DNA of 64,000 nt, taken from the NCBI RefSeq assembly GCF_002858715.1, contig NZ_PJZH01000011.1, positions 62,001-126,000 of the forward strand, read 5' to 3'. The notes below the pieces were generated by a model. It did no database searches. It had not been told where the DNA came from and saw nothing but the letters and a program-made list of their open reading frames with translations. The stretch is from Chimaeribacter coloradensis (lineage in GTDB: Bacteria > Pseudomonadota > Gammaproteobacteria > Enterobacterales > Enterobacteriaceae). Below, piece after piece: positions 40,740-51,530 of this stretch; the first letter of the stretch is position 1; each line of letters starts with the position of its first letter. The position numbers and the translations under genes are program-made.

Positions 40740-42580
40740 ACTTACTCTACTTAACTGTTCTGCTACCGCTGATCGGCTTTTTGCTGTTGGCATTCTCCCG
40801 CGGCCGCTGGTCTGAGAATTTCTCGGCCACGGTGGGCGTCGGCTCTATTGGTCTGGCGGCCCTGGTGACCCTCTACGTGGCGATGGATTTCCTGAGCCAG
40901 CGCGCCATCGGGGTTCAGGTGTTTAACCAGAACCTGTGGAACTGGATGCAGGTCGGCGATTTCAACATCGCCGCCACCCTGACACTGGACGGCCTGTCGC
41001 TGACCATGCTGTCGGTGGTCACCGGCGTCGGCTTCTTCATCCACATGTTCGCCTCCTGGTACATGCGGGGCGAGGAGGGCTACTCCCGCTTCTTCGCCTA
41101 CACCAACCTGTTTATCGCCAGCATGGTAGTTCTGGTGCTGGCCGATAACCTGCTGCTGCTCTACCTCGGCTGGGAAGGCGTGGGCCTCTGTTCCTACCTG
41201 CTGATCGGGTTCTACTACACCAACCCGGAGAACGGTAAGGCGGCGATGAAGGCGTTTATCGTGACCCGTGTGGGTGACGTGTTCCTGGCCTTTGCGCTGT
41301 TTATCCTCTACCGCGAGCTCGGCACGCTGAATATCCGTGAGCTGATGGTGCTGGCCCCGCAGAAACTGGCGGTGGGCGACACGGCGATCACCTGGGCGAC
41401 GCTGATGCTGCTGGGCGGGGCGGTGGGTAAATCCGCGCAGCTGCCGCTGCAGACCTGGCTGGCGGACGCAATGGCCGGCCCGACACCGGTTTCCGCGCTG
41501 ATCCACGCCGCGACCATGGTCACCGCGGGGGTCTACCTGATCGCCCGCACCCACGGCCTGTTCCTGATGGCGCCGGAAGTGCTGCACCTGGTGGGGATCA
41601 TCGGTGCCGTGACGCTGCTGCTGGCCGGCTTTGCCGCGCTGGTGCAGACCGACATCAAACGCGTGCTCGCCTATTCGACCATGAGCCAGATCGGCTACAT
41701 GTTCCTGGCGCTGGGCGTGCAGGCGTGGGACGCGGCCATCTTCCACCTGATGACCCACGCCTTCTTCAAGGCGCTGCTGTTCCTCTCCTCCGGGTCGGTA
41801 ATCCTCGCCTGCCACCACGAGCAGAACATCTTCAAGATGGGCGGCCTGCGCAAAACTATCCCGCTGGTCTATGTCTGCTTCCTGGTGGGCGGCGCGGCGC
41901 TGGCGGCGCTGCCGCTGGTCACCGCGGGCTTCTACAGTAAAGATGAGATCCTGTTCGGTGCCTTTGCAAACGGCCACATCAACCTGATGCTTGCCGGCCT
42001 GGTAGGGGCGTTCCTGACCTCGCTCTATACCTTCCGCATGATCTTTATCGTGTTCCACGGCGAGCCGAAAACCAAGGCGCACGCGGGCAAGGGCATTACC
42101 CACCATCTGCCGCTGATTGTGCTGCTGGTGCTCTCGACCTTTGTCGGCGCGCTGATCACACCGCCGCTGGCGGGCGTGCTGCCGGAAAACCACTTCGGTG
42201 AAGACGGTAAGATGATGCTGGAGATCACCTCCGGGATCGTGGCGATTGTCGGCATCCTGCTGGCGGCTGCCCTCTATCTGGGCAAGCGTTCTCTGGTGAA
42301 CAGTGTGGCGAAAAGCGCCCCCGGCCGCTTCTTTACGGTCTGGTGGTTCCATGCCTGGGGCTTTGACTGGCTCTACGACATGCTTTTCGTCAAACCTTAT
42401 CTGTTCATTGCGAAAGTGCTGCACCGCGATCCGCTGAATTCACTGATGAACCTGCCGGCGCTGATTACCCGCGTGGGCAACCGTGGGCTGGTTCTCACTG
42501 AAAATGGCCAGGTGCGCTGGTATATGGCGTCAATGGGTCTGGGTGCAGTGGTCGTACTGGCGCTGTTGTTAGTGGTTTAA
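40736..42580 (+). CDS. nuoL: NADH:ubiquinone oxidoreductase subunit L
   Basis: Distal antiporter-like proton-pumping subunit (ND5 homologue), 614 residues against 613 in E. coli. It has the Mrp-type core with [19 protein letters not shown] (key Glu), [32 protein letters not shown] (key Lys) and the long lateral helix near the C-terminus. A 105-nt gap precedes nuoM. Confidence 0.98.
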   Translation: MNLLYLTVLLPLIGFLLLAFSRGRWSENFSATVGVGSIGLAALVTLYVAMDFLSQRAIGVQVFNQNLWNWMQVGDFNIAATLTLDGLSLTMLSVVTGVGFFIHMFASWYMRGEEGYSRFFAYTNLFIASMVVLVLADNLLLLYLGWEGVGLCSYLLIGFYYTNPENGKAAMKAFIVTRVGDVFLAFALFILYRELGTLNIRELMVLAPQKLAVGDTAITWATLMLLGGAVGKSAQLPLQTWLADAMAGPTPVSALIHAATMVTAGVYLIARTHGLFLMAPEVLHLVGIIGAVTLLLAGFAALVQTDIKRVLAYSTMSQIGYMFLALGVQAWDAAIFHLMTHAFFKALLFLSSGSVILACHHEQNIFKMGGLRKTIPLVYVCFLVGGAALAALPLVTAGFYSKDEILFGAFANGHINLMLAGLVGAFLTSLYTFRMIFIVFHGEPKTKAHAGKGITHHLPLIVLLVLSTFVGALITPPLAGVLPENHFGEDGKMMLEITSGIVAIVGILLAAALYLGKRSLVNSVAKSAPGRFFTVWWFHAWGFDWLYDMLFVKPYLFIAKVLHRDPLNSLMNLPALITRVGNRGLVLTENGQVRWYMASMGLGAVVVLALLLVV

Positions 42581-42685
42581 CGAATAAGAGTTTGTCGAAC
42601 ATTGCAATGCGGGCAGGTGCGCCGGGTTTGGCCGCCTGCCGGACAGCACGTTTCACGTTTATTCAAATAAGGGACACCAAACGCC

Positions 42686-44215
42686 ATGCTACTACCTTGG
42701 CTAATTCTTATCCCCTTTATCGGCGGTCTGCTGTGTTGGCAGTGTGAGCGCTTCGGTAGCAAGGTACCGCGCTGGATCGCTCTGATCGCCATGGGGCTGA
42801 CGCTGGCACTGTCGCTGCAACTCTGGTTGCAGGGGGGTTACTCTTTACTGGTGCCGCAGGGCATCCCGCAATGGCAGTCTGAATTCCGCCTGCCGTGGAT
42901 CCCGCGTTTCGGCATTGAATTCCATCTGGCACTGGATGGCCTCTCGCTGCTGATGGTGGTGCTGACCGGCCTGCTCGGCGTGCTGGCGGTGCTCTGTTCA
43001 TGGCGTGAGATTGAGCGCTATCAGGGCTTCTTCCACCTGAACCTGATGTTCATCCTGGGCGGCGTAATCGGCGTGTTCCTCGCCATCGACATGTTCCTGT
43101 TCTTCTTCTTCTGGGAAATGATGTTGGTGCCGATGTACTTCCTGATCGCCCTGTGGGGGCACAAGGCCTCAGACGGGAAAACGCGCATCACGGCGGCGAC
43201 CAAGTTCTTCATCTACACCCAGGCGAGCGGGCTGGTGATGCTGATCGCCATCCTCGGGCTGGTGTTTGTGCACTACAACGCCACCGGCGTCTGGACGTTC
43301 AGCTACGAAGCGCTGCTGAACACCCCGATGTCCCATAACGTGGAATACCTGCTGATGCTGGGCTTCTTCATCGCGTTCGCGGTGAAAATGCCGGTGGTGC
43401 CGCTGCACGGCTGGCTGCCGGACGCCCACAGCCAGGCCCCGACCGCCGGTTCCGTTGACCTGGCCGGGATTTTGCTGAAAACCGCGGCCTATGGCCTGCT
43501 GCGCTTCAGCCTGCCGCTGTTCCCGCACGCCTCGGCGGAGTTCGCGCCGATTGCCATGTGGCTCGGCGTGATCGGGATCTTCTACGGCGCGTGGATGGCC
43601 TTTGCCCAGACGGACATCAAACGCCTGATCGCCTATACCAGCGTGTCACACATGGGCTTTGTGCTGATTGCCATCTTCACCGGCAGCCAGCTCGCCTACC
43701 AGGGTGCGGTGATCCAGATGATCGCCCACGGCCTCTCGGCGGCCGGCCTGTTCATCATCTGCGGCCAGCTTTATGAGCGCCTGCACACCCGTGACATGCG
43801 CCTGATGGGCGGCCTCTGGGGGCGGATCAAGTTCATCCCGGCGTTGTCGATGTTCTTCGCGGTGGCTACCCTCGGGATGCCGGGCACCGGTAACTTTGTC
43901 GGCGAATTCATGATCCTGTTCGGCAGCTTCAGTGTGGTACCGGTGATTACCGTGATCTCGACCTTTGGTCTGGTCTTCGCCTCGGTCTACTCGTTGATTA
44001 TGTTGCAGCGTGCCTATTTCGGTGCGCCGAAATCCGATCAGCCGCTGCCGGGGATGTCGCTGCGTGAGCTGTTCATCATCCTGTTGCTGGTGGTGTTACT
44101 GGTGCTGCTGGGGATCTATCCGCAGCCAATCCTGGACACCTCCCATGCGGCGATGAGCAACGTGCAGCACTGGTTCGGGTCTGTGATTCCATCCATTTCA
44201 ACAACAAGGCCGTAA
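42686..44215 (+). CDS. nuoM: NADH:ubiquinone oxidoreductase subunit M
   Basis: Central antiporter-like pumping subunit (ND4 homologue), 509 residues as in E. coli. The proton-path Glu is in FFFFWEMMLVPMYFLI and the Lys in FAVKMPVVPLHGWLPDAHSQAPTA. About fourteen membrane segments. Six bases separate it from nuoN. Confidence 0.98.
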   Translation: MLLPWLILIPFIGGLLCWQCERFGSKVPRWIALIAMGLTLALSLQLWLQGGYSLLVPQGIPQWQSEFRLPWIPRFGIEFHLALDGLSLLMVVLTGLLGVLAVLCSWREIERYQGFFHLNLMFILGGVIGVFLAIDMFLFFFFWEMMLVPMYFLIALWGHKASDGKTRITAATKFFIYTQASGLVMLIAILGLVFVHYNATGVWTFSYEALLNTPMSHNVEYLLMLGFFIAFAVKMPVVPLHGWLPDAHSQAPTAGSVDLAGILLKTAAYGLLRFSLPLFPHASAEFAPIAMWLGVIGIFYGAWMAFAQTDIKRLIAYTSVSHMGFVLIAIFTGSQLAYQGAVIQMIAHGLSAAGLFIICGQLYERLHTRDMRLMGGLWGRIKFIPALSMFFAVATLGMPGTGNFVGEFMILFGSFSVVPVITVISTFGLVFASVYSLIMLQRAYFGAPKSDQPLPGMSLRELFIILLLVVLLVLLGIYPQPILDTSHAAMSNVQHWFGSVIPSISTTRP

Positions 44216-44221
44216 TTCGCC

Positions 44222-45679
44222 ATGACATTTACTCCTCAACACCTGATCGCACTATTGCCACTATTGATCGTCGGATTGACGGTGGTGGTTGTGATGCTGT
44301 GCATTGCGTGGCGACGCGACCACTTTTTCAACGCGACTCTCTCGGTTATCGGGCTGAACCTGGCGTTGCTGTCGCTTTACTTTGTCTGGCAAAACGGCGC
44401 ACTGGATGTGACGCCGCTGCTGCGCGTGGATGGCTACTCGATGCTCTACACCGGGCTGGTGCTGTTGGCCAGCCTGGCGACCTGCACCTTTGCCTACCCG
44501 TGGCTGGCGGGCTACCCGGATAACAAAGAAGAGTTCTACCTGCTGGTGCTGATTGCCGCCATGGGCGGCCTGCTGCTCGCCTGCGCCAACCACCTGGCCT
44601 CGCTGTTCCTGGGGATTGAGCTGGTGTCGCTGCCGCTGTTCGGCCTGATCGGTTATGCCTACCGGCAGAAACGCTCGCTGGAAGCCAGCATCAAGTACAT
44701 GCTGCTGTCGGCGGCGGCCTCCTCTTTCCTGCTGTTCGGGATGGCGCTGCTCTACGCAGACTCCGGTGACCTGTCGTTTGTCGGCCTCGGCAAAAGCCTG
44801 GGTGACAGCATGTTGAACCAGCCGCTGCTGCTGGCGGGCCTGGGCATGATGATCGTCGGCCTCGGCTTTAAGCTGTCACTGGTGCCGTTCCAGCTCTGGA
44901 CGCCGGATGTCTATCAGGGCGCGCCCGCCCCGGTCTCAACCTTCCTGGCTACCGCCAGCAAGATTGCGATTTTCGCCGTGGTGATGCGCCTGTTCCTCTA
45001 CGCGCCGGTCACCAACAGCGAAGCGGTGCGTACCGTGCTGGCGATCATCGCCGTCTGCTCGATTCTGTTCGGTAACATCATGGCCATCAGCCAGAGCAAC
45101 ATTAAGCGTCTGCTCGGCTACTCCTCTATCGCCCATCTGGGTTATCTGCTGGTGGCGCTGATCGCCGTGCAGACGCACCAGCTGGCGATGGAAACCGTGG
45201 GCGTCTACCTGGCGGGTTACCTGTTCAGCAGCCTGGGGGCCTTTGGGGTGGTGAGCCTGATGTCCAGCCCTTACACCGGGCCGGACGCGGAATCCCTGTT
45301 CTCTTACCGTGGGCTGTTCTGGCATAAGCCGATCCTCTCCACGGTGATGACGGTGATGATGCTGTCACTGGCCGGTATCCCGGTCACCCTGGGCTTCATC
45401 GGTAAGTTCTTCGTGATTGCGATGGGTGTCAGCGCGCACCTCTGGTGGCTGACCGGTGCCGTGGTGGTGGGCAGTGCGATTGGCCTCTACTACTACCTGC
45501 GTGTGACCGTGAGCCTTTACCTTAACGCGCCGGCCGAGCTGCAACGCGACACCCCGACCAACTGGGCCTTCACCGCCGGTGGGGTGGTAGTGCTGATCTC
45601 CGCGATTCTGGTGCTGCTGCTGGGTATCTTCCCGCAACCGCTGATCTCGCTGGTTCAGGCCGCACAGCCGCTGCTGTAA
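44222..45679 (+). CDS. nuoN: NADH:ubiquinone oxidoreductase subunit N
   Basis: Proximal antiporter-like pumping subunit (ND2 homologue), 485 residues as in E. coli. Core motifs include [53 protein letters not shown] and the C-terminal pumping helices. Last gene of the operon; a terminator follows 18 nt after the stop. Confidence 0.98.
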   Translation: MTFTPQHLIALLPLLIVGLTVVVVMLCIAWRRDHFFNATLSVIGLNLALLSLYFVWQNGALDVTPLLRVDGYSMLYTGLVLLASLATCTFAYPWLAGYPDNKEEFYLLVLIAAMGGLLLACANHLASLFLGIELVSLPLFGLIGYAYRQKRSLEASIKYMLLSAAASSFLLFGMALLYADSGDLSFVGLGKSLGDSMLNQPLLLAGLGMMIVGLGFKLSLVPFQLWTPDVYQGAPAPVSTFLATASKIAIFAVVMRLFLYAPVTNSEAVRTVLAIIAVCSILFGNIMAISQSNIKRLLGYSSIAHLGYLLVALIAVQTHQLAMETVGVYLAGYLFSSLGAFGVVSLMSSPYTGPDAESLFSYRGLFWHKPILSTVMTVMMLSLAGIPVTLGFIGKFFVIAMGVSAHLWWLTGAVVVGSAIGLYYYLRVTVSLYLNAPAELQRDTPTNWAFTAGGVVVLISAILVLLLGIFPQPLISLVQAAQPLL

Positions 45680-45696
45680 ATGACCCGATAAAAACC

Positions 45697-45722
45697 AAGC
45701 CGCCCCCGGGCGGCTTTTTTTA
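45697..45722 (+). terminator. Rho-independent terminator of the nuo operon
   Basis: AGCCGCCC/GGGCGGCT stem with a two-base centre (effectively a tetraloop) and a seven-T run, directly after nuoN. Confidence 0.93.
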
Positions 45723-45832
45723 TGGCCGCCGTGTGAGGAGGGAATGATCTCCGCCAACATCATGTGCTGCTGCCTGCGTTACCGTCGCGCTGTTATCATT
45801 CCTTCCGTCATCATTTTTAAAAGGACGCAATC

Positions 45833-47083
45833 ATGGATCTTCAGGCGGGCCAAAATATCGTTTTACCTCAGACGTCACTCCAGTTAACCCTCTCTTACCC
45901 GGCAACGGCGGGGTTTACCGGTGAAGTGGATGCTTCGGCGTTTTTGCTGACTGCGGAAGGAAAAGTCAGGGGCGATGGGGATTTCTACTTCTTTAACCAC
46001 CCGGCGGCGGCGAACGACAGCCTGGTGTTGCAGGCGTTGCCGCAGGGCAGCCGCCTGACGCTGGATCTGGCAAAAATCGATGCGGAGATCAGCAAGATTG
46101 CGATAACGCTGGTGATCGATGGGCCGGAGGCCGTCTCGCATCTCCGGCAGATTACCCTGACTGCCGGCGACATTGCCCGCTTTGAGGTAGCGACCGCCGG
46201 GCGGACTGAAAAAGCGCTGATCGTGGCAGAGGTTTACCGCCATGCCGGGAACTGGAAACTCCGGGCGCTGGGGCAGGGCTTTAACGGCGGGCTGGCGCCG
46301 CTGGCGGTGCATTATGGTGTGGACGTTGAGCCTGACGCGCCCGCCACCCAGCCGCCGGTGGCAACCGTCAGCCTGGAGAAAAAGTTGCAGGCGCAGGCAC
46401 CCCGGTTGGTCAGCCTGGCGAAAGAGGCCACCATCAGCCTGAAGAAATACAAACTGGAGAGTGTCCGGGCAAAAGTGGCCTTTGTGCTGGATGCCTCCGG
46501 CTCAATGAAAGGGCAGTTCAGAAAAGGAAACGTGCAGGCGGTGCTTGACCGCATCGCGGTGCTGGCAGTGCAGTTTGATGATGATGGCGCGATGGATCTC
46601 TGGGGGTTTGCTGAACGGCACCGGAAATACCCGGATGTCACTTTGGCTAACCTTGATGAGTATATCGATGAGATCCAAAACACGGCGAAGCGCTCAGCCT
46701 GGGAAAATCTGCCCGGCCTCGGCGGCGTGAATAATGAACCGCCGGTGATGGAAGAGATCATCGACACCTTTAAACGCAGTGACTTACCGGTGTTTGTGGT
46801 GTTTATCACCGACGGCGGCATCAGTAAAACCCGGGAGATTAAACAGGCGATCCAGCGTTCAGCCAATTACCCGATCTTCTGGAAGTTCGTCGGGCTGGGC
46901 GGCATGAACTATGGCGTGCTGGAAAATCTCGACACCTTCACCGATCGCCGGCTGGACAATACCCACTTTTTTGCCATCGACGATTTTGCTGCGATGAAAG
47001 ACGAGCGCCTCTATGACCTGCTGCTGACAGAGTTCCGCCAGTGGCATGAGGCGGCAGTCGCTGAACGCATTTTACGTGAGTAA
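45833..47083 (+). CDS. TerD-domain/vWA-domain fusion (TerF-like)
   Basis: 416-residue protein joining an N-terminal TerD domain (about residues 1–165) to a C-terminal von Willebrand A domain (about 210–400), the architecture of TerF from tellurite-resistance/phage-inhibition gene sets. The TerD part keeps acidic calcium-binding patches (DASAF and DGDFYFFN). The vWA part has an intact MIDAS, DASGS (Asp220, Ser222, Ser224), and FITDGG. No signal peptide, so cytoplasmic. AAAAGGA precedes the ATG. No terZABCDE genes adjoin it, so a role in tellurite resistance is doubtful. It sits alone between nuoN and ycdZ; a metal- or stress-sensing role is possible. Confidence 0.85.
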   Translation: MDLQAGQNIVLPQTSLQLTLSYPATAGFTGEVDASAFLLTAEGKVRGDGDFYFFNHPAAANDSLVLQALPQGSRLTLDLAKIDAEISKIAITLVIDGPEAVSHLRQITLTAGDIARFEVATAGRTEKALIVAEVYRHAGNWKLRALGQGFNGGLAPLAVHYGVDVEPDAPATQPPVATVSLEKKLQAQAPRLVSLAKEATISLKKYKLESVRAKVAFVLDASGSMKGQFRKGNVQAVLDRIAVLAVQFDDDGAMDLWGFAERHRKYPDVTLANLDEYIDEIQNTAKRSAWENLPGLGGVNNEPPVMEEIIDTFKRSDLPVFVVFITDGGISKTREIKQAIQRSANYPIFWKFVGLGGMNYGVLENLDTFTDRRLDNTHFFAIDDFAAMKDERLYDLLLTEFRQWHEAAVAERILRE

Positions 47084-47113
47084 ATGTTCACCCATATCAT
47101 AATTTGAAGTGAG

Positions 47114-47126
47114 TCACATTTTGTGA
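47114..47126. promoter_or_regulatory. Short dyad upstream of ycdZ
   Basis: TCACA-TTT-TGTGA is a perfect dyad about 100 nt before ycdZ. It contains CRP half-sites in inverted order with the wrong spacing, so CRP binding is unlikely. Role unknown. Confidence 0.3.
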
Positions 47127-47223
47127 TGCAAGGTACATTCTATTTAGTGAAAAAGGTGATGAACATCTCACTTATTTCCCGCTGTTCACGTACACTGCGC
47201 GCTTTTCTCTGCGGCGGATAATG

Positions 47224-47715
47224 ATGAACGTACTTCTCTCTCTTGCGTTGACCACCGGCGTGCTCTCCGGCCTGTGGGGCTGGGTGGCGGTCAGCCTCGG
47301 GCTGTTGGGCTGGGCCGGGTTTTTGGGCTGTACCGCCTATTTTGCCTGCCCGCAGGGCGGGTTGCGCGGGCTGGTGATTGCCGGGCTGACCATGCTCAGC
47401 GGCGTCTTCTGGGCGCAGGTGATCATGGACGGCAGCGCACTGCAACCGGAATGGACGCTGCTCGGCTACCTGATGACCGGCGTCGTCTCGTTCCTGATGT
47501 GCGTGCAGGCGGCCAACCGCTGGCTCGCCTTTGTGCCGGGCACCTTTATCGGGGCCTGCGCCATGTTTGCCGCCCAGGGCAACTGGCGGGTGGTATTGCC
47601 GTCACTGCTGCTTGGGCTGATCTTCGGTTACGCGATGAAAAACAGCGGGCTATGGCTGGCGGCGCGGGCCGGGCGAACCAAAGCCACTGCCCAGCCTGCA
47701 GCCAAACCCCGTTAA
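47224..47715 (+). CDS. ycdZ: DUF1097 inner-membrane protein YcdZ
   Basis: Small inner-membrane protein (163 residues) of unknown function, close to E. coli YcdZ along its length. Five or so hydrophobic segments are visible, with LSGLWGWVAVSLGLLGWAGF near the N-terminus, LGCTAYFACPQGG, FVPGTFIGACAMFAAQG and GLIFGYAMKNSGLWLA. I prefer ATG 47224 over the adjacent 47221 because GGCGGA ends five bases before it. In E. coli ycdZ lies elsewhere on the chromosome, so its position beside terF-like and elaB differs. Confidence 0.9.
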   Translation: MNVLLSLALTTGVLSGLWGWVAVSLGLLGWAGFLGCTAYFACPQGGLRGLVIAGLTMLSGVFWAQVIMDGSALQPEWTLLGYLMTGVVSFLMCVQAANRWLAFVPGTFIGACAMFAAQGNWRVVLPSLLLGLIFGYAMKNSGLWLAARAGRTKATAQPAAKPR

Positions 47716-47863
47716 CCCGGGCGAAGGGTTGTGGCAAGCTGCCGGAGCGTAAGAAGGTTCTTAAACTGGTCAGGTGCGGTAAAAACGCCGGGTGTTGCCC
47801 TGCAAAATGGTGAAAAAGTGACTATGGTTAATAAACAAGTCCTACAAAACCAAGGAGACGCGC

Positions 47864-48244
47864 ATGGTAGACACTACGGAACCACAACAGCCAAAACAGC
47901 CGAAACAGCAAGCCCAGCAGAATTCGCAGCCAAAACAGGCTGAGTTCAAGGAAGACTCCAAAACCTCCCTGGACGACGATCTGAAAATGCTGTCAGAGAC
48001 TCTGGAAGAGGTGCTTGCCTCCTCAGGTGATAAGTCTGACCAGAAATACATTGAGATCAAACACCGCGCTGAAGAAGCGCTGCATCAGGTGAAAAAGCGC
48101 CTGAGCGAAAAGTCAGATGCCTACTACTACAAGGCCAAGCAGGCAGCCTGCACTGCCGACAGCTACGTGCATGACAAACCGTGGCATGCAGTGGGCATGG
48201 GCGCAGCCGCCGGGATGATCCTCGGCCTGCTGATGCGCCGCTAA
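47864..48244 (+). CDS. elaB: ElaB, DUF883 ribosome-binding/C-tail-anchored membrane protein
   Basis: Homologue of E. coli ElaB and YqjD, inner-membrane tail-anchored proteins that bind ribosomes and are induced in stationary phase. The 126-residue product has a Gln/Pro/Lys-rich N-terminal extension (about residues 5–35), a long amphipathic helical region (about 38–95) and a C-terminal anchor with a GxxxG-type segment MGAAAGMILGLLMRR. E. coli ElaB is 101 residues; the extra length is the low-complexity N-terminus. AAGGAG precedes the ATG. It lies next to menF as in E. coli. Confidence 0.92.
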   Translation: MVDTTEPQQPKQPKQQAQQNSQPKQAEFKEDSKTSLDDDLKMLSETLEEVLASSGDKSDQKYIEIKHRAEEALHQVKKRLSEKSDAYYYKAKQAACTADSYVHDKPWHAVGMGAAAGMILGLLMRR

Positions 48245-48289
48245 GGCAATACACAGGGCGGCCAGTGACAGGCAGCCCGGACACTGACA

Positions 48290-48315
48290 GGGTGCACTCA
48301 GGTGCGCCCTTTTTT
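48290..48315 (+). terminator. Rho-independent terminator after elaB
   Basis: GGGTGCAC/GTGCGCCC stem (one G·U) with a TCAG loop and a six-T run. It separates elaB from the men cluster. Confidence 0.88.
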
Positions 48316-48404
48316 ATGCCTGCGGGGCGGCAGGCGACAGGCGGTTTTTTTCTGGTTCAGGCGACGTATAATCCCCTACTTTCTCTTTGGTTATTGAGGT
48401 TGCG

Positions 48405-49745
48405 GTGACGATACTTTCCGGATGTCTCCAACAGATGATGCAGGCGCTTGAACAGACGCTACAGGATGAAACGCTATGCCGCGCCAGCGGGGTCAGGCAG
48501 CTTATCCTGACCTTCTACCACCCGGAAAACAGGCACCCGGAAAGCGCGCCGCTGCTGGGCTGGCTGGCGGCACAGCCACACTTTCCGAAATTTTACTGGC
48601 AACCGCGGGACGGCACCGAAACGGTGGCGGTATGCGGGCAGGTGGCACAATTCAGCGATGCACAGCAGGCAGGGCAGTTTTTACACCACCATGCCGGGCA
48701 CGCCGGACGGCTGCGCGTCTGGGGGCTGAACGCCTTTGAGGCCGCGCCCCAGCCCGCCTGCCTGTTTGTGCCGCGCCTCACCCTGCACCAACAGGCCAAC
48801 ACCCTGACGCTGACCCTCAACCTGGCCGACCCCCACGCGCTGCAGGGCGATCTGGTGCGCGCTGCCGCCTTCCTGCAACAGCTGCAGCCTGCCACCCTGT
48901 TGCCGCCGCAACCCCTCAGCCTGACCCACGCCAGCCACCAGCCGGATGAAGCGGGGTGGCACGCCCTGTTGCAGCATGCGCTGGCCGGCATTGCCGCGGG
49001 GGAAATGGAAAAAGTGGTGCTGGCGCGAAAAACGGTGTTGACCTTCAGCCAGCCGGTGGACGCCTGGCGGATGCTGGCCGCCAGCCGGCAGGTGAACCAC
49101 CACTGTTACCACTTTCTGATGGCGTTCTCGCCCACGGCCGCCTTCCTCAGCGCCAGCCCGGAGCGGCTGTTCCTGCGCCAGGGCGATCAGCTCACCACCG
49201 AAGCGCTGGCCGGCACGGTGGCCAGCAGTGAAGACGACCACCAGGCCGCAGTGCTGGCAGGCTGGCTGATGAAGAGTGAGAAAAACCAGCGCGAAAACTG
49301 GCTGGTGGTGGATGACATCTGCCGCCAGCTACAGGGCGCGGCGCACGGACTGGATGTGATGCCGCCGGAGATTGTGCGCCTGCGCAAGGTGCAGCACCTG
49401 CGGCGCACTATCCACGGGCAGATCAGGGCAGCGGATGACGCCCTCTGCCTGGCGCGGCTGCAACCCACCGCGGCGGTAGCCGGGCTGCCGCGCCTGCCGG
49501 CACGCCGGTTTATCCTCAGCCATGAGCCATTCCCGCGTGGCTGGTATGCCGGGTCGGCGGGCTACCTCTCCCGTGAGCAGTCGGAGTTCGCGGTGTCACT
49601 GCGCTCTGCCTGGCTGGAGGAACATCAGGTACACCTCTACGCCGGGGCGGGCATTGTGGCGGGGTCTGACCCGGCACAGGAGTGGCAGGAGATCGAGAAC
49701 AAAGCCGCCGGGTTACGCACCCTGTTAGAAGACCCCGCCGAATAG
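48405..49745 (+). CDS. menF: Isochorismate synthase MenF
   Basis: Converts chorismate to isochorismate, first step of menaquinone synthesis. The 446-residue product has the chorismate-binding fold with KVVLARKTVL (catalytic Lys), TEALAGTVASS (Glu), LQPTAAVAGLPR and YAGAGIVAGSDPAQEWQEIENKAAGL. I chose GTG at 48405 with GAGG seven or so bases upstream. An earlier TTG at 48387 has no Shine–Dalgarno sequence. An entC-type role is less likely given the position ahead of menD. Confidence 0.94.
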   Translation: MTILSGCLQQMMQALEQTLQDETLCRASGVRQLILTFYHPENRHPESAPLLGWLAAQPHFPKFYWQPRDGTETVAVCGQVAQFSDAQQAGQFLHHHAGHAGRLRVWGLNAFEAAPQPACLFVPRLTLHQQANTLTLTLNLADPHALQGDLVRAAAFLQQLQPATLLPPQPLSLTHASHQPDEAGWHALLQHALAGIAAGEMEKVVLARKTVLTFSQPVDAWRMLAASRQVNHHCYHFLMAFSPTAAFLSASPERLFLRQGDQLTTEALAGTVASSEDDHQAAVLAGWLMKSEKNQRENWLVVDDICRQLQGAAHGLDVMPPEIVRLRKVQHLRRTIHGQIRAADDALCLARLQPTAAVAGLPRLPARRFILSHEPFPRGWYAGSAGYLSREQSEFAVSLRSAWLEEHQVHLYAGAGIVAGSDPAQEWQEIENKAAGLRTLLEDPAE

Positions 49746-49802
49746 CCGCTTTACCCGCGCCAAATCAATAATCCATCCATTGAAAAAAAATATACTTCCC
49801 GC

Positions 49803-49823
49803 GCACGGCCCCGGCTGCCGTGC
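49803..49823 (+). other. Hairpin between menF and menD
   Basis: GCACGGC-N7-GCCGTGC in the 117-nt menF–menD gap, after an A8 tract. No T-run follows. It may attenuate or separate menF from menDHBCE expression. Confidence 0.4.
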
Positions 49824-49862
49824 ATCAATGTCTCTCTTCTCCGCACGTTATATAGGCTTCAC

Positions 49863-51530
49863 ATGTTAACCAGTGAATTCAATCGCCGCTGGGCGACCCT
49901 GCTTATTGAGGCGCTGAGCCGCCACGCGATTCAGCATGTCTGTATTGCGCCCGGCTCGCGCTCCACCCCCCTGACCCTCGCCGCTGCTGCCCACCCCCGG
50001 TTGCAGTGCCACACCCATTTTGATGAGCGCGGGCTGGGGCACCTGGCGCTGGGGCTGGCCAAGGGCAGCGGGCAGCCGGTGGCGGTGATCGTCACCTCCG
50101 GCACGGCCGCGGCCAACCTCTACCCGGCGCTGATTGAAGCGGGGCTGACCGGCGAACGGCTGGTGATGCTGACGGCGGATCGCCCGCCGGAGCTGCTGGC
50201 GTGCGGGGCCAACCAGGCGATCCGGCAAGAGGGGATGTTCGGTGCCCACCCGGCGGCGGTGCTCAACCTGCCGCGCCCGACCCCGGCTATCCCGGCGGCG
50301 TGGCTGGTGTCGGCGCTGGATCAGGCGATGGCGGAACTCAAAGGCGGGGCACTGCATATCAACTGCCCGTTTGCCGAGCCGCTCTATGGGGGTGAAGACG
50401 GCGCGCATCAGGCGTGGTCGGCGGCGCTGGGTGACTGGTGGGCAGGGCGTGACCCCTGGCTCGCCCTGCCGGGTGAGAGCCCGGCGGCGGCCGAAGCGGA
50501 CTGGCCGCAGTGGCGTCAGCGGCGCGGCGTGGTGCTGGCCGGGCGGCTTTCGGCAGAGGAGGGTGTGGCGGTGGCGCGCTGGGCGACGGCGCTGAGCTGG
50601 CCGCTGCTGGCGGATGTGCAATCCCAGACCGGCCAGCCGCTGCCCTGCGCTGCGCTGTGGCTTAGCGCGCCGGAAGCCCGCGCCACGTTGGCGGAAGCGG
50701 AGCTGGTGGTGCAGTTCGGCAGCAGCCTGACCGGCCAACCGCTCCTGCACTGGCAGGCCAACACCCGGCCGCTGCAGTGGTGGCTCATTGAGGCGCAACC
50801 GGGGCGGCGCGACCCGGCGCACCATCGCGGCCGCCGTATCGCGGCACCGGTCAGCGCGTGGCTGGCGCAGCATCCGCCGCTGGCGCGCCAGCCCTGGGCA
50901 CCGGTACTGGCCGCCTGCGCCGCGCAGGCGCAGCAGCGGGTAACGCGCGAAGTCAAAACCTTCGGTGAGGCGATGCTGGCGCACCGTTTACCGGCGCTGT
51001 TGCCGGCGCACGGGCAACTCTTCCTCGGCAACAGCCTGATCGTGCGGCTGGTGGATGCGCTGGCGCAACTGCCCGCCGGCTACCCGGTCTTCGGTAACCG
51101 CGGGGCCAGCGGCATTGACGGGCTGATCTCCACCGCTGCCGGGGTGCAGCGCGCCACCGGCAAACCGACGCTGCTGCTGCTGGGTGATCTCTCTGCGCTG
51201 TATGACCTGAACGCGCTGGCGCTGCTGCGCGCCACGCCCGCGCCGCTGGTGATCCTGCTGGTGAACAACAATGGCGGGCGCATCTTCTCCCTGCTGCCGA
51301 CGCCCGAGGCGCAGCGCGAGCAGTTTTACTGTATGCCGCAGCAGGTCTCGTTTAAACCGGCGGCCGCGATGTTCGGCCTGCACTATGCCTGCCCGGCCGA
51401 ATGGCCCGCGCTGGAAGAGGCGGTGCACGCGGCGTGGGCGCGGCCGGGCAGCACGCTGATTGAAGTCTGCACCGTGCCGGATGCCGGGGCGCACCTGTTG
51501 CAACAGCTGCAACGGGCGGAAGCCTCATGA
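49863..51530 (+). CDS. menD: SEPHCHC synthase MenD
   Basis: Thiamine-diphosphate enzyme that condenses 2-oxoglutarate-derived succinic semialdehyde with isochorismate. The 555 residues show the three-domain ThDP fold: N-terminal PYR domain ([31 protein letters not shown]), central domain, and C-terminal PP domain with [16 protein letters not shown] and [14 protein letters not shown]…NNNGGRIF. It overlaps menH by four bases. Length agrees with E. coli MenD (556). Confidence 0.97.
   Translation: MLTSEFNRRWATLLIEALSRHAIQHVCIAPGSRSTPLTLAAAAHPRLQCHTHFDERGLGHLALGLAKGSGQPVAVIVTSGTAAANLYPALIEAGLTGERLVMLTADRPPELLACGANQAIRQEGMFGAHPAAVLNLPRPTPAIPAAWLVSALDQAMAELKGGALHINCPFAEPLYGGEDGAHQAWSAALGDWWAGRDPWLALPGESPAAAEADWPQWRQRRGVVLAGRLSAEEGVAVARWATALSWPLLADVQSQTGQPLPCAALWLSAPEARATLAEAELVVQFGSSLTGQPLLHWQANTRPLQWWLIEAQPGRRDPAHHRGRRIAAPVSAWLAQHPPLARQPWAPVLAACAAQAQQRVTREVKTFGEAMLAHRLPALLPAHGQLFLGNSLIVRLVDALAQLPAGYPVFGNRGASGIDGLISTAAGVQRATGKPTLLLLGDLSALYDLNALALLRATPAPLVILLVNNNGGRIFSLLPTPEAQREQFYCMPQQVSFKPAAAMFGLHYACPAEWPALEEAVHAAWARPGSTLIEVCTVPDAGAHLLQQLQRAEAS

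Noticed and set aside
40763-42424. Antisense open frame of 553 codons opposite nuoL
   Set aside because: Composition artefact rich in His, Gln and Arg; no RBS or recognisable motif; nuoL is intact.
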